Positions 52,947 through 61,517 of a DNA stretch of 64,000 nt are shown one piece after another. The position numbers and the translations under genes were made by a program. A model generated the notes under the pieces. It saw nothing but the letters and a program-made list of their open reading frames with translations, searched no databases and had not been told where the DNA came from. The stretch lies in assembly GCA_017643645.1 (NCBI GenBank), contig JAEPNB010000005.1, positions 124,001-188,000 on the forward strand, read 5' to 3'. Numbering within the stretch: position 1 is the stretch's first letter; each line of letters opens with the position of its first letter. Source of the stretch: Balneola sp. Its GTDB lineage: Bacteria > Bacteroidota > Rhodothermia > Balneolales > Balneolaceae.

Positions 52947-54614
52947 CTATAAATTCGAATCCACTAAATATTCATGAACGTATTTTATTGCCATGGAACC
53001 TTCGCCCACTGCTGAAGCAACACGATTCATAGCGCCGGCACGAACATCTCCGGCAGCGAAAATTCCGGGTGCACAGGACTCTAATAAATAGGGTTGACGT
53101 TCTAATTTCCAAACTTTCGAATATTCATCATAACGCTGTAAATCTCTACCGGTTTCTATAAAACCTCTTTCGTTTTTGATCACATTATCGTGGATCCAGT
53201 CGGTATAAGGTTTTGCACCGATAAAGATGAATAAACCGTCTGCCTCTACTTCCGATTCTGATTCATCCACATTATTTAGGAGTTTCAGTCCTTGCAGATG
53301 ACCATTTCCGGATGCCTCTACAATTTCTCTGTTTCCAAGAAGCTCGATGTTTTCGGTTCTGTTTATCTGATCGATCAAATAAGAAGACATACTTGAAACC
53401 AGCGAATCTTTCCGAATGGTGATGTACACTTTTTTTGCAAATGTAGACAGATACATGGCTGCTTGTCCGGCCGAATTACCTCCCCCAACAATGTAGACTT
53501 GTTTGTCTTTGAACGCGTGTGCTTCGGTCATTGCAGCGCCGTAATAAATTCCCGCTCCGGTAAAATCTGAAATTCCTTTGCTTTCCAGCTTTCGGTAATT
53601 AACACCTGTAGTAACAATTACCGCTTTTGCATTGATCTCACTTCCATCCGCCAGACAAACCGTTTTATACTGGTCATTTATCTTGATGTCAATAACCTCT
53701 TGAGGAGATAAAAATTCGACGCCGAATCTTGTGGCTTGTGTGATTGCTCGTCTTGCCAAATCAGAACCACTTAATCCTTTTGGAAATCCAAGATAATTCT
53801 CGATTCTTGAACTGGTTCCTGCTTGACCTCCGGGAGCTCTCTTTTCAACGAGCAATGTTTTTAATCCTTCTGAGCCACCGTAAACCGCAGCCGCTAATCC
53901 TGCAGGACCTGCACCTACAATCACTACATCGTATACATTTTCTGAAGCTGATGGATTTTTTCCCAGCTTGTTAGCAATCTGAATCGGGCTTGGATCAATA
54001 AGGAATTCACCATCTTCAAAAAATATTGCAGGCAGATCTTTTTGGTCAATTTGATTCTCTTCTAATAATTCAGCGGCTTTTGCATTTTCCTCAATATCTA
54101 ACCAACGGTAAGGAATCAGATTTCCGGAAAGATAGTCTTTAACTGTATGGGATTTCGGAGAATACTGATATCCGACTAACCGAATTCCTGTGAAATCAGG
54201 GCGAAAATTAGCTTGCCATTCGTCGAGTAAATCGTCCAAAACAGGGTACAATTTTTCTTCGGGCGGATCCCAAGGTTTCAGTAGATAATAATCCAGCTGA
54301 ACTTCATTAATTGCCCGAATAGCAGCGTCAGTATCAGAATAGGCCGTTAACAGAACTCTCTTTGCTTCCGGGAAATACCCTTTCGCTTTTTCCAGTAAAT
54401 CTACCCCTATCATTTCAGGCATTCGTTGGTCTGATAGAAATAGCGCAACCGTTTCGCCTTGCTTTTTTAGTTCGGGTAAACTCTCCAATGCTTCTTTCGG
54501 AGATTGAGTGCTCATTACCCTATAATCCTTTCTGTAATTGCTACGCAGGTCTCTAGTAATGGCTCTAAGCACCTGAGCATCATCATCGATCGTAAAAATT
54601 ATGGGATTCTTCAT
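52947..54614 (-). CDS. Response regulator fused to a thioredoxin reductase-like flavoprotein
   Basis: The start at 54614 (MKNPIIFTIDDDAQV) is preferred; an in-frame ATG 36 nt upstream adds only a non-conserved stretch. The 555-residue product has a receiver domain (about 1-130; phospho-acceptor D62 in LFLSDQRMPE), a linker with a thioredoxin-like feel, then a reductase core with FAD motif VVIVGAGPAGLAAAVYG and NAD(P)H motif YIVGGGNSAGQAA. The redox CxxC of true thioredoxin reductase is absent (GAGIYYGAAMTEA stands in its place). It lies next to a cNMP-binding kinase that is its likely cognate. Confidence 0.88.
   Translation of the reverse strand: MKNPIIFTIDDDAQVLRAITRDLRSNYRKDYRVMSTQSPKEALESLPELKKQGETVALFLSDQRMPEMIGVDLLEKAKGYFPEAKRVLLTAYSDTDAAIRAINEVQLDYYLLKPWDPPEEKLYPVLDDLLDEWQANFRPDFTGIRLVGYQYSPKSHTVKDYLSGNLIPYRWLDIEENAKAAELLEENQIDQKDLPAIFFEDGEFLIDPSPIQIANKLGKNPSASENVYDVVIVGAGPAGLAAAVYGGSEGLKTLLVEKRAPGGQAGTSSRIENYLGFPKGLSGSDLARRAITQATRFGVEFLSPQEVIDIKINDQYKTVCLADGSEINAKAVIVTTGVNYRKLESKGISDFTGAGIYYGAAMTEAHAFKDKQVYIVGGGNSAGQAAMYLSTFAKKVYITIRKDSLVSSMSSYLIDQINRTENIELLGNREIVEASGNGHLQGLKLLNNVDESESEVEADGLFIFIGAKPYTDWIHDNVIKNERGFIETGRDLQRYDEYSKVWKLERQPYLLESCAPGIFAAGDVRAGAMNRVASAVGEGSMAIKYVHEYLVDSNL
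52951..53038 (+). repeat. Direct repeat, right copy (within the reductase gene)
   Basis: This is the copy inside the functional 3-prime end of the reductase gene (52947-54614). The left copy is at 51884-51971. Confidence 0.85.
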
Positions 54615-54658
54615 AGAAAATTTAAATGCTGAATTTTGGAATATGAACAAAAGACTTT

Positions 54659-54738
54659 GTCATATTGAGCAGAGCGAGATATCTAATGATTAAGTAACGA
54701 TTGCAATTTTTAGACTTCTCACATGCGTTCGAAGTGAC
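54659..54738. repeat. Imperfect palindromic repeat, same style as 16710-16813
   Basis: TTTGTCA (54656-54662) and TGACAAA (54735-54741) frame an imperfect inverted repeat, with GAGCAGAGCGAG and a matching GAGAAG-type arm inside. It lies between the kinase gene and the reductase gene. The words resemble a dispersed TGTCATATTGAG-type intergenic repeat. Confidence 0.5.
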
Positions 54739-54776
54739 AAAAGGTAATTCATAATCCAAAATTTTAAATTAATAAT

Positions 54777-56174
54777 TCAATCCAATGGAAAGCAAAGTTC
54801 AAAGGTTGTTTGTCCCGGTTTTGATTCAACATCAATTGAGGCTCCATGTTTTTCAATAATCTTATGAACTACATCTAAGCCTAATCCGGTTCCTTCACCA
54901 ACGTCTTTAGTTGTAAAAAAAGGATCGAATATTTTTGGCAACACATCCTCCGGAATTCCGCTCCCGTTATCTTTAAAAAACAGACACAGATTTTTATTCT
55001 TCTCTTCAGCTTTTACTTCGATCTTTCCATCTTGAGGCACAGCGTCAATTGCATTGTCCAGCAGGTTCGTCCATACCTGGTTCAGTTCGCTTACATATCC
55101 ATAAAATTCAGATAGATCAGAAGGGATATTCAGTTCTATCTCTACTTTCTTCTGCTTTGCTTTGTGATTGAGCATCGTAACTGTGCTCTTTAGAACCTTC
55201 TTAAGCTCCACCACTTCTTTATCGGTTCCCCTGTCCATATGAGAATAAGTCTTTACTGAAGAAACCAGATCGGAAATTCGCCGGGCAGAGTCTTCTATCT
55301 CTTCCACCATTTTCTCTGTAGTAAGAACATCCTCAATCCAACCTAAAACAGCAGGTAAATATTCATCTTCTACATGTGAAGAAACAAATTCAAGATCTTC
55401 AGTATTAAAACAATACTCCGCAAATGTCTCAGAATATTCAAAGCCTGCTTCTACACCATGACCTTCCATCCAATCTGTTAGTTTATCTTCAAGCGCTGTT
55501 CTTTCCATTAAGGATTGCTGATTTGAAGACCCTCTTCCTGCTTTTTTAAACACCAGATCATTCACTGCATCTATCTGATCGTTGGTAAGCTTGATACTCA
55601 TCACAGCCTTGAACTTGTCCGGCGTTTGCGACAATCTTTTTTTGAGCTCAGTGGCTCCGCGAACCATCGCCGAAGCCGGGTTATTCAATTCATGAGCCAG
55701 CCCCGCAGAAAGTTTTCCCAATGCTACCAGCTTTTCATTTTGCTGCTGTTGAGAGGTGAAGCTTCGAATTCTATCCGACAAACTGTGAACAAAAGCTTCA
55801 ATCAACTCATATCTTTTTGTGATCTCCACGAAGAGATCTTCGTGAGTTTCAAGAATGGTAGTGTCTTCCATCACTACTAAATGAGCCAAAGTAGATTGCA
55901 TTCTGGAAAATGGAAGTCGCCCGGAAATATCTCCGGTCACAAAATCACCTATGCTTGTAAAAGAACTTCCTCTTGGAAGCTGAATTCTTATTCTACCATC
56001 CAGTATGATGAACATTTTGTCGATCTCAGAACCCGGCTCCATGATCCTTTCATCAGTCATATAGGTACAGATTCGAGAGTTTTCTACCAACCAGTCAAGT
56101 TGATCTACAGGCACGTTTTCAAACTGCGGAAAGCTGTGTAATTTTTGAACTGCGAATTCTTTTAATGTGCTCAT
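54777..56174 (-). CDS. Histidine kinase with N-terminal cyclic-nucleotide-binding domain
   Basis: The 465-residue product has an N-terminal cNMP-binding-like domain (about residues 15-125; [17 protein letters not shown]), a dimerisation helix with H161 in [13 protein letters not shown], and a C-terminal HATPase domain ([27 protein letters not shown]). There is no membrane segment, so it is a soluble sensor kinase. It is co-oriented with and upstream of the receiver-reductase fusion; this pairing recurs in bacteria. Its ligand is not known. Confidence 0.88.
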   Translation of the reverse strand: MSTLKEFAVQKLHSFPQFENVPVDQLDWLVENSRICTYMTDERIMEPGSEIDKMFIILDGRIRIQLPRGSSFTSIGDFVTGDISGRLPFSRMQSTLAHLVVMEDTTILETHEDLFVEITKRYELIEAFVHSLSDRIRSFTSQQQQNEKLVALGKLSAGLAHELNNPASAMVRGATELKKRLSQTPDKFKAVMSIKLTNDQIDAVNDLVFKKAGRGSSNQQSLMERTALEDKLTDWMEGHGVEAGFEYSETFAEYCFNTEDLEFVSSHVEDEYLPAVLGWIEDVLTTEKMVEEIEDSARRISDLVSSVKTYSHMDRGTDKEVVELKKVLKSTVTMLNHKAKQKKVEIELNIPSDLSEFYGYVSELNQVWTNLLDNAIDAVPQDGKIEVKAEEKNKNLCLFFKDNGSGIPEDVLPKIFDPFFTTKDVGEGTGLGLDVVHKIIEKHGASIDVESKPGQTTFELCFPLD

Positions 56175-56252
56175 AGCTTTTCCTTCTCAGTTATGCGGTT
56201 ACCAGCATTTTTAGTTTAATAACTTCAATCATATGTTGGGTTTAGAAAAAAA

Positions 56253-56777
56253 CTAGATCAATTTTTGGCTTGAGATAAATTCTTTTAGCTGATTATAATC
56301 TAAATCGCCTTCATACTTGGTTTCGTTCACAAAAAAGGTCGGAGTATCATCCACACCGTTTTTAACGCCGCTTCTGAAATCTTTCTGAACCCAACTCAAA
56401 AAACTTTGTGATTCCAGATCTACATGAAACTTTCTTCTATCCAGATCGAGTTCCTGAGCAAACTCTTCCAATCTTTCTCTGCTCAGATTCTGATTGTCTG
56501 CAAACATAAGATCATGCATTTCCCAGAATTTTCCCTGATCACCGGCGCATAAAGCTGCTTCAGCGCACATTTCAGCATGTGGGTGCTTCTTTTTAATTGG
56601 AAAGTGGCGGAATATAAATTTAAGGTCAGTGTCTTCTTTCAAAAACTTTTGGATATACCTGTATCCTAACCGGCTGTACGGACATTCATAATCTCCGTAT
56701 TCGATCAGGATATTCTTTGAAGACAGGTTTCCTTTCGGATATTCTTCATTTCTGATATTTAGGCTGTAATCACTCAA
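56253..56777 (-). CDS. DsbA-like thioredoxin-fold protein with CPYS motif
   Basis: The 174-residue product has a DsbA/NhaA-C-terminal-like fold: IEYGDYECPYSRLGYR, RHFPIKKKHPHAEMCAEAALC, and the cis-Pro DDTPTFFVN. The active-site motif is CPYS, with Ser in place of the second cysteine, so a simple dithiol oxidase cycle is unlikely. There is no signal peptide, so it may act in the cytoplasm. Its start overlaps the end of the antiporter gene by 8 bp. Confidence 0.82.
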   Translation of the reverse strand: MSDYSLNIRNEEYPKGNLSSKNILIEYGDYECPYSRLGYRYIQKFLKEDTDLKFIFRHFPIKKKHPHAEMCAEAALCAGDQGKFWEMHDLMFADNQNLSRERLEEFAQELDLDRRKFHVDLESQSFLSWVQKDFRSGVKNGVDDTPTFFVNETKYEGDLDYNQLKEFISSQKLI

Positions 56778-58347
56778 AAGAATTCATTTCAAAATTCAGA
56801 GACATTGAACCGTCAACTTCATCACTAATACTTATTTCAGCAAGTTTTCTTCCGGCTTGTATCAGCGGTAAACATACCGCATTTGCTCCGGCTTCTTTAA
56901 GAGCCTGATGCTCTTCATCCCTCATAGTAAGCGCATAAATATCTTCGGTAAATTTATTTTCACGAAGCATTTTAGTTGCCTGGATTTTTGTATCAGCATA
57001 AGGCATTGCAAGCATAATTGCTTTAACACTTGACAGGTCTATGTTTTCCCACAACTCAGCATCCTGAGCATCGCCATAGACTACGCGCCGTTTTTTTCCC
57101 AGATTATATTCGATCTGAGCAGGATCAGAATCCATTCCCGTTACTCTGTAATCTCTTTCCTTTAAATAATCGTAAGCAGAAGATCCGGCCTGTCCCATTC
57201 CTACTACTAAATATTCAGCTCCGCCTAAACTCACTACCTGCTGACCCGGATGTTTGACATTTCTTTCCAGCGGTATAAGTTTGTACTCAAACCTTTTCCA
57301 TAAACTGTTCGATTTAGCTGATAACGGAGCATTTACTGTGTAAGAAACTGCTATTAATAGCGCGAAAACAATGATCATAGATTCCGGAATAAAACCGGCT
57401 GATGCCGCCACCATCCCTGCGATCAGCGTAAACTCACTGAAGGAAGTCAATGTTAAAGTCACCATAAATGAATTTCTTGAACGAAGCTTGAACAGTATCA
57501 ACAAAAAGAAAAACAAAACTGCTTTGATCGGAAGAACAGCAAATAAAGCCCCTGCAAACAGAAGGTCATTCATATTAGGTAGGCCTGCCAACCCCACTTC
57601 TAAAAAGAAACCAACCAGAAATGCTTCTTTAAGCCCCCATAACTTTTCGGAAAGTTCGTCCGATTCATGAGTACCTGAAAGTAACGCCCCGGCTACAAGC
57701 GCTCCTAATTCGCTGGAAAGCCCCAGTACCTCAAACAAAGCGGCACCACCCATGGCAAGTAAGAGTCCATAAAGGAGCTGAAGATCTTCATGTCCGCTCG
57801 AGGTGAGTAGTTTGAAGAGAAGCGGTCTTAGAAGGGGCAATAAAAGCAATCCGAAACTCCAAACAGATGGAATTCCTCCACCGGTCAAAGCTAATACGGT
57901 TATCGCCACTAAATCCTGAACAATTAAAATACCAATTGAAACACGGGCATGAAAAGCATTCAGTTCACCGCGAGCTTCCAGTGTTTTTGCAGCCAATACT
58001 GTACTTGAAAACCCGAGGAGTATTCCAATGATCAAGCCTTCAATTGCAGAAAAACCGAAGGCCATTGCAATTACCAAAAAGATACCGGCACTAATCACAA
58101 GATGAATGCTTCCGGCGCCAAAAACTTCCGGCTGGATAATATTCTTTATCCTTAGATGCAATCCAACTGTGAACAGAAGAAAAATAACGCCATAGTGGCC
58201 TATTGTGTGGAGCAGACCATTTTCATCTGACACACCAAAAGCTGACAGTATCACACCTGCAATAAGATAACCGATTAAAGGAGGCAGTTTTAGTTGTTTA
58301 ACAACCATACCTAAAACGTAGGCAAGACCAAGCCAGAGAATTTCCAT
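56770..58347 (-). CDS. Kef-type cation/proton antiporter with TrkA-N domain
   Basis: The 525-residue product has about twelve hydrophobic segments (Na+/H+ exchanger-type core, about 1-350) and a C-terminal Rossmann TrkA-N domain (YLVVGMGQAGSSAYDYL, VVYGDAQD). This is the KefB/KefC plan. In E. coli such systems are gated by glutathione adducts to protect against electrophiles. No KefF/KefG-like gene is beside it; the DsbA-like gene overlaps its 3-prime end. Confidence 0.87.
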   Translation of the reverse strand: MEILWLGLAYVLGMVVKQLKLPPLIGYLIAGVILSAFGVSDENGLLHTIGHYGVIFLLFTVGLHLRIKNIIQPEVFGAGSIHLVISAGIFLVIAMAFGFSAIEGLIIGILLGFSSTVLAAKTLEARGELNAFHARVSIGILIVQDLVAITVLALTGGGIPSVWSFGLLLLPLLRPLLFKLLTSSGHEDLQLLYGLLLAMGGAALFEVLGLSSELGALVAGALLSGTHESDELSEKLWGLKEAFLVGFFLEVGLAGLPNMNDLLFAGALFAVLPIKAVLFFFLLILFKLRSRNSFMVTLTLTSFSEFTLIAGMVAASAGFIPESMIIVFALLIAVSYTVNAPLSAKSNSLWKRFEYKLIPLERNVKHPGQQVVSLGGAEYLVVGMGQAGSSAYDYLKERDYRVTGMDSDPAQIEYNLGKKRRVVYGDAQDAELWENIDLSSVKAIMLAMPYADTKIQATKMLRENKFTEDIYALTMRDEEHQALKEAGANAVCLPLIQAGRKLAEISISDEVDGSMSLNFEMNSFE

Positions 58348-58368
58348 TTGAAGAAATTATTAATGTTG

Positions 58369-58414
58369 AATTATGAATGTTGAATTGTACTGAATTTATT
58401 CAACATTCATAATT
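58369..58414 (-). terminator. AT-rich hairpin overlapping the end of the MhqD-like gene
   Basis: AATTATGAATGTTGAA (58369-58384) and TTCAACATTCATAATT (58399-58414) form a perfect 16-bp inverted repeat with a 14-nt loop. The right arm includes the stop codon of the MhqD-like gene. It likely ends the mhq transcript before the antiporter gene. Confidence 0.6.
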
Positions 58415-59078
58415 TAGAATTTAAAACTCTTTGTATTTCGAGAATCTCGTCCTCGTTGACAAGGTGTCCCATCCCCGGATAGATCTTTTTTGTGACTTTT
58501 CCTCCCAGTTTTTCAAAGACTGCTTCTGTTTCATCTACTCTTTCTTTTGGAATATGAGGATCTACATCACTGCAACCAAGAAATACAGGCGTTCCTTCTA
58601 AATCTCCGGAATACACTGACGGATCTATTTTATCGCCTATCAATCCTCCGCTTAAGCCAATAACCCCGGCATATTTTCCCGGATGCCTGGCAACAAATTC
58701 TGTAGCAAGACAAGCTCCCTGAGAAAACCCGAGAAGGAATATGTTATCTTTTGAAATACCTTCTTTTTCTATTTCTACAATCAAATCAGCAATAGCTTGT
58801 AAGCCTGAATTTAATCCCGGCTGATTTTTCTCTGTCGGGGCAAGGAATGAATACGGATACCAAGTAAACCCACTTGCCTGAGGAGCCATAAAAGTAATTT
58901 CATCATTCGTCTCAAATTCGTTGCCAAGCCCGATTATACTTTCAGCACTTGCACCACGTCCGTGAATCATGATCATGGCAAACTTTGCATAGCTAAGATC
59001 AACTCCTCCTGAAGCAGTTTTCTGATTCTGATGAGGCCCTTTAAACGGGTTTTCTTTATCAACTCTGAATAAGTCCAT
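58407..59078 (-). CDS. MhqD-like phospholipase/carboxylesterase
   Basis: The 223-residue product has MIHGRGASAESI, the nucleophile elbow LLGFSQGACLATEF, and a C-terminal GMGHLVNED with the catalytic His. In Bacillus the homologue MhqD is encoded with the dioxygenase MhqO for quinone detoxification. Here it starts 11 nt after the MhqO-like gene. Confidence 0.85.
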   Translation of the reverse strand: MDLFRVDKENPFKGPHQNQKTASGGVDLSYAKFAMIMIHGRGASAESIIGLGNEFETNDEITFMAPQASGFTWYPYSFLAPTEKNQPGLNSGLQAIADLIVEIEKEGISKDNIFLLGFSQGACLATEFVARHPGKYAGVIGLSGGLIGDKIDPSVYSGDLEGTPVFLGCSDVDPHIPKERVDETEAVFEKLGGKVTKKIYPGMGHLVNEDEILEIQRVLNSKL

Positions 59079-59089
59079 TACACTATCTT

Positions 59090-60019
59090 TTATATGCCTA
59101 AATCTGGCAGATTATCCTCGATAATTTTTCTTCTTGGCTCTAACCAAGGTGGAAGAATCAACGTTTCGCCGAGTTCCTCAAAATCTTCATCAACTGCATA
59201 TCCCGGACCATCGGATGCTATTTCGAACAAAACTCCACTTGGCTCACGAAAGTAAACAGACTTAAACCAGTGACGATCTATAATCGGACTTGGATGTAAT
59301 CCTTTCTCCACCACCTTTTCTCTGAGTTCAGCCAATTCTTCTTCATCTTGTGCACGAAAAGCGACGTGATGCACGATTCCCCGTCCGCCTTTTCCTTGCT
59401 CATCATCGGATTTTTCAATAATTACATTGCTTCCTATTTGAGCATCTGTAGCAAATCTTGTTAGTTTTTCTTCTGATTCCTTCTCTTCGAATTTGAAAAT
59501 ATCCTTTAGTATACCTGCGGTTGCATCAGGATCAGCTACTTTCAGGCGTGTTGACCAAAAGCCTTGAATCGATGATTCTGTTGGAACAGTGGTCTCAAAA
59601 GCACTCACTTTTTCTTTGGGTTGTCCGGAAAAAATCAGGTCCAGTTCTAGTCCGTCCGGATCCTGAAAACGCAATGCCGGATTCCCGAATACCTCAAAGA
59701 TATCTGAGTGTTCAATATTATGAGCATTCAACCTTTCCTTCCAAAAGCCTTCTGTTCCTTCCGGAACTTGAAAAGCTACATTTACGGATTCACCGCTTCC
59801 GGGAATTCCTTTATGCGCCCGCGGCCACGGAAAGAAAGTAATACTTGATCCGGGATTAGCGGCTTCATTTCCATAAAAAAGATGATAGGTAGAAGGGTCG
59901 TCCTGATTGACTGACCTTTTAACCATTCTCATTCCTAATTTTTTGACATAAAAGTCGTAGTTCTCTGCAGGATTCCCTGCTAATACTGAAATGTGATGTA
60001 AGCCTTTACTGTGTTTCAT
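59090..60019 (-). CDS. MhqO/PcpA-like ring-cleaving dioxygenase (VOC)
   Basis: The start at 60019 is chosen because AAGGAGG lies directly before it and the family begins KGLHHISVLAG; an in-frame start 69 nt upstream adds a spurious hydrophobic stretch. The 309-residue product has two vicinal-oxygen-chelate halves, with His in LHHISV, His in VHHVAFRA and Glu in GVLFEIA as the probable Fe(II) ligands. It would open hydroquinone-type rings. The mhqD-like gene follows 11 nt downstream. Confidence 0.87.
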   Translation of the reverse strand: MKHSKGLHHISVLAGNPAENYDFYVKKLGMRMVKRSVNQDDPSTYHLFYGNEAANPGSSITFFPWPRAHKGIPGSGESVNVAFQVPEGTEGFWKERLNAHNIEHSDIFEVFGNPALRFQDPDGLELDLIFSGQPKEKVSAFETTVPTESSIQGFWSTRLKVADPDATAGILKDIFKFEEKESEEKLTRFATDAQIGSNVIIEKSDDEQGKGGRGIVHHVAFRAQDEEELAELREKVVEKGLHPSPIIDRHWFKSVYFREPSGVLFEIASDGPGYAVDEDFEELGETLILPPWLEPRRKIIEDNLPDLGI

Positions 60020-60043
60020 ATTGCCTCCTTGTTTAAAACAATA

Positions 60044-60051
60044 CAAATATA
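60044..60051 (-). promoter_or_regulatory. TAnnTTTG-type promoter element of the mhqO-like gene
   Basis: On the minus strand TATATTTG lies 24 nt before the ATG and next to a perfect palindrome at 60057-60074. Only the consensus match and position support it. Confidence 0.4.
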
Positions 60052-60056
60052 TCAAA

Positions 60057-60074
60057 TAGTTTAATATTAAACTA
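60057..60074. promoter_or_regulatory. Perfect 18-bp palindrome, probable operator of the mhqO-mhqD genes
   Basis: TAGTTTAATATTAAACTA is an exact palindrome just upstream of the -7-like element of the mhqO-like gene. Such a site would suit a dimeric MarR-type repressor; MhqR controls mhqNOD in Bacillus. No regulator gene of this type is in the window. Confidence 0.6.
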
Positions 60075-60117
60075 ATTTTCCATCTCAACCATCTTTAAAT
60101 GCATCTAAAAACTGATT

Positions 60118-60822
60118 CTATTTCATCAATCGTTCAAACTCTTTAGGTAACGGTGCTTCAAAATTCATCTGTTGCTTCGTTTCCGGATGTGTACAAGAAA
60201 GTTTGGAGGCATGTAGCAATAACCTTCTTACACCTTTTGTTTTTTGTCCGTACACATAATCTCCGGCGATTGGACAACCTTTATCAGCAAGGTGAACCCG
60301 AATTTGATTTTTACGCCCGGTAAGCAACTCTATTTCCAATAAACTAAAATCAGAATTTTCTTTAATGACTTTATATTTCGTCTTTGCCAGCTTTCCTTCG
60401 TCAGGATTATTTGTAGAATATACTTTATGGATACTGTTTTCTACCAAATACGAACTGAGAGTATCTTCCTTTTTTGACAGCGTTCCCACAACAACAGTAT
60501 GATATGTTTTGGTAAAATCAGACCAGTTGTCTTGCAGAAATCTTTTAGTTTGTTCTGATTTAGCAAATATCAAAACTCCGGAAGTATCTCTGTCCAACCG
60601 GTGAACAATGTAAACTCTCTTCTTCGACTTACTGTTTCCCTTCTTCACATAATCATTCAACAAATAATGAGCAGTATTAACCGATTCTTTCTCATTTCCC
60701 ATGGTTAATAACCCACTGGATTTATCGATCACAAGAATGTCATGATCCTCATATAAAATGGTTAAACCTTTAGGATGGTATCGCTTTGGGGAGGATTTGA
60801 ATTTTTTTGGTTTGGCGGGCAT
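60118..60822 (-). CDS. RluA-family pseudouridine synthase
   Basis: The 234-residue product has the catalytic motif HRLDRDTSGVLIFAK with the nucleophilic Asp, and GRKNQIRVHLADKG. It lacks an N-terminal S4 domain. It isomerises uridine in rRNA or tRNA; the exact site is not predictable. Confidence 0.9.
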   Translation of the reverse strand: MPAKPKKFKSSPKRYHPKGLTILYEDHDILVIDKSSGLLTMGNEKESVNTAHYLLNDYVKKGNSKSKKRVYIVHRLDRDTSGVLIFAKSEQTKRFLQDNWSDFTKTYHTVVVGTLSKKEDTLSSYLVENSIHKVYSTNNPDEGKLAKTKYKVIKENSDFSLLEIELLTGRKNQIRVHLADKGCPIAGDYVYGQKTKGVRRLLLHASKLSCTHPETKQQMNFEAPLPKEFERLMK

Positions 60823-60899
60823 AAATAATAGGATCAGAGTATTAAAGAATTAAGATAAATAAAAATACCACCTTCTTTATGCCTTATTGTTTCTAAAAC

Positions 60900-61235
60900 C
60901 TACTCTGCAAACATTTCTCTTAAAACGTCAAGAACCTTGGCTTGAGTGGAGGTGTTTGCTGACCCCAGTTTTTTTATCAATCTTTGCTTGTCTACCGTTC
61001 TTATCTGATCTAAAACTATTTGTCCTTTCTTTTTTTGGAATGTCAGATTAACGCGGGAAGGATATTTTCGAAAGACTGATGTAAGCGGAGCTATAATTAC
61101 TGTTCTTATATTTCTATTCATCTCATCCGGAGAGATTACCAGACAAGGCCGGGTTTTCTTGATCTCAGAACCTTTGGTTGGATCAAGAGAGATCAAATAG
61201 ATATCAAATCTGGAAATATCGTGCTTCTTTACCAT
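60900..61235 (-). CDS. mazF: MazF-type mRNA interferase toxin
   Basis: The product of about 111 residues has RFDIYLISLDPTKGSEIKK, RPCLVISPDEMN and IIAPLTSV, all MazF motifs; the RPC/T-S core indicates an intact ribonuclease. An ATG 6 nt upstream could also start it, and either start overlaps the antitoxin gene. It cleaves mRNA at short sequence sites when free of the antitoxin. Confidence 0.9.
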   Translation of the reverse strand: MVKKHDISRFDIYLISLDPTKGSEIKKTRPCLVISPDEMNRNIRTVIIAPLTSVFRKYPSRVNLTFQKKKGQIVLDQIRTVDKQRLIKKLGSANTSTQAKVLDVLREMFAE

Positions 61236-61486
61236 TCCCATTCGGTTTCATCCCAGTCATTACTTCTCTCTGTATCCTTCTTATCCAGAAGTTCGTCGTC
61301 GTTATTATCTGCCATTTCTTTAAAAGAAGTATCCCATCCCACTCTTGGTTCCTGTACAGAACGGAGCACAACCTCATTATCTCTGAGCAAAAGCTCAATC
61401 TCTCCTTTAAGCCCACTCTCTTCTATAATAGGCTTTGGAATCCTGACTCCTTGCGAATTTCCAATCTTTATTAACTTTGTTTTCAT
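61229..61486 (-). CDS. mazE: MazE-type antitoxin
   Basis: The 85-residue product has an N-terminal AbrB/MazE swapped-hairpin domain (KLIKIGNSQGVRIPKPIIEESG) and an acidic, flexible C-terminal half that binds MazF (DDELLDKKDTERSNDWDE). It overlaps mazF by 7 bp or 13 bp, typical of coupled toxin-antitoxin genes. Confidence 0.9.
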   Translation of the reverse strand: MKTKLIKIGNSQGVRIPKPIIEESGLKGEIELLLRDNEVVLRSVQEPRVGWDTSFKEMADNNDDELLDKKDTERSNDWDETEWEW

Positions 61487-61517
61487 AGCATGAAATGTTT
61501 TTCAGAATATACTTACA

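Noticed and set aside
59090-60088. The upstream ATG of the MhqO-like gene at 60088
   Set aside because: It adds a hydrophobic, non-conserved stretch, covers the palindrome and promoter, and lacks the AAGGAGG site that precedes the 60019 start.
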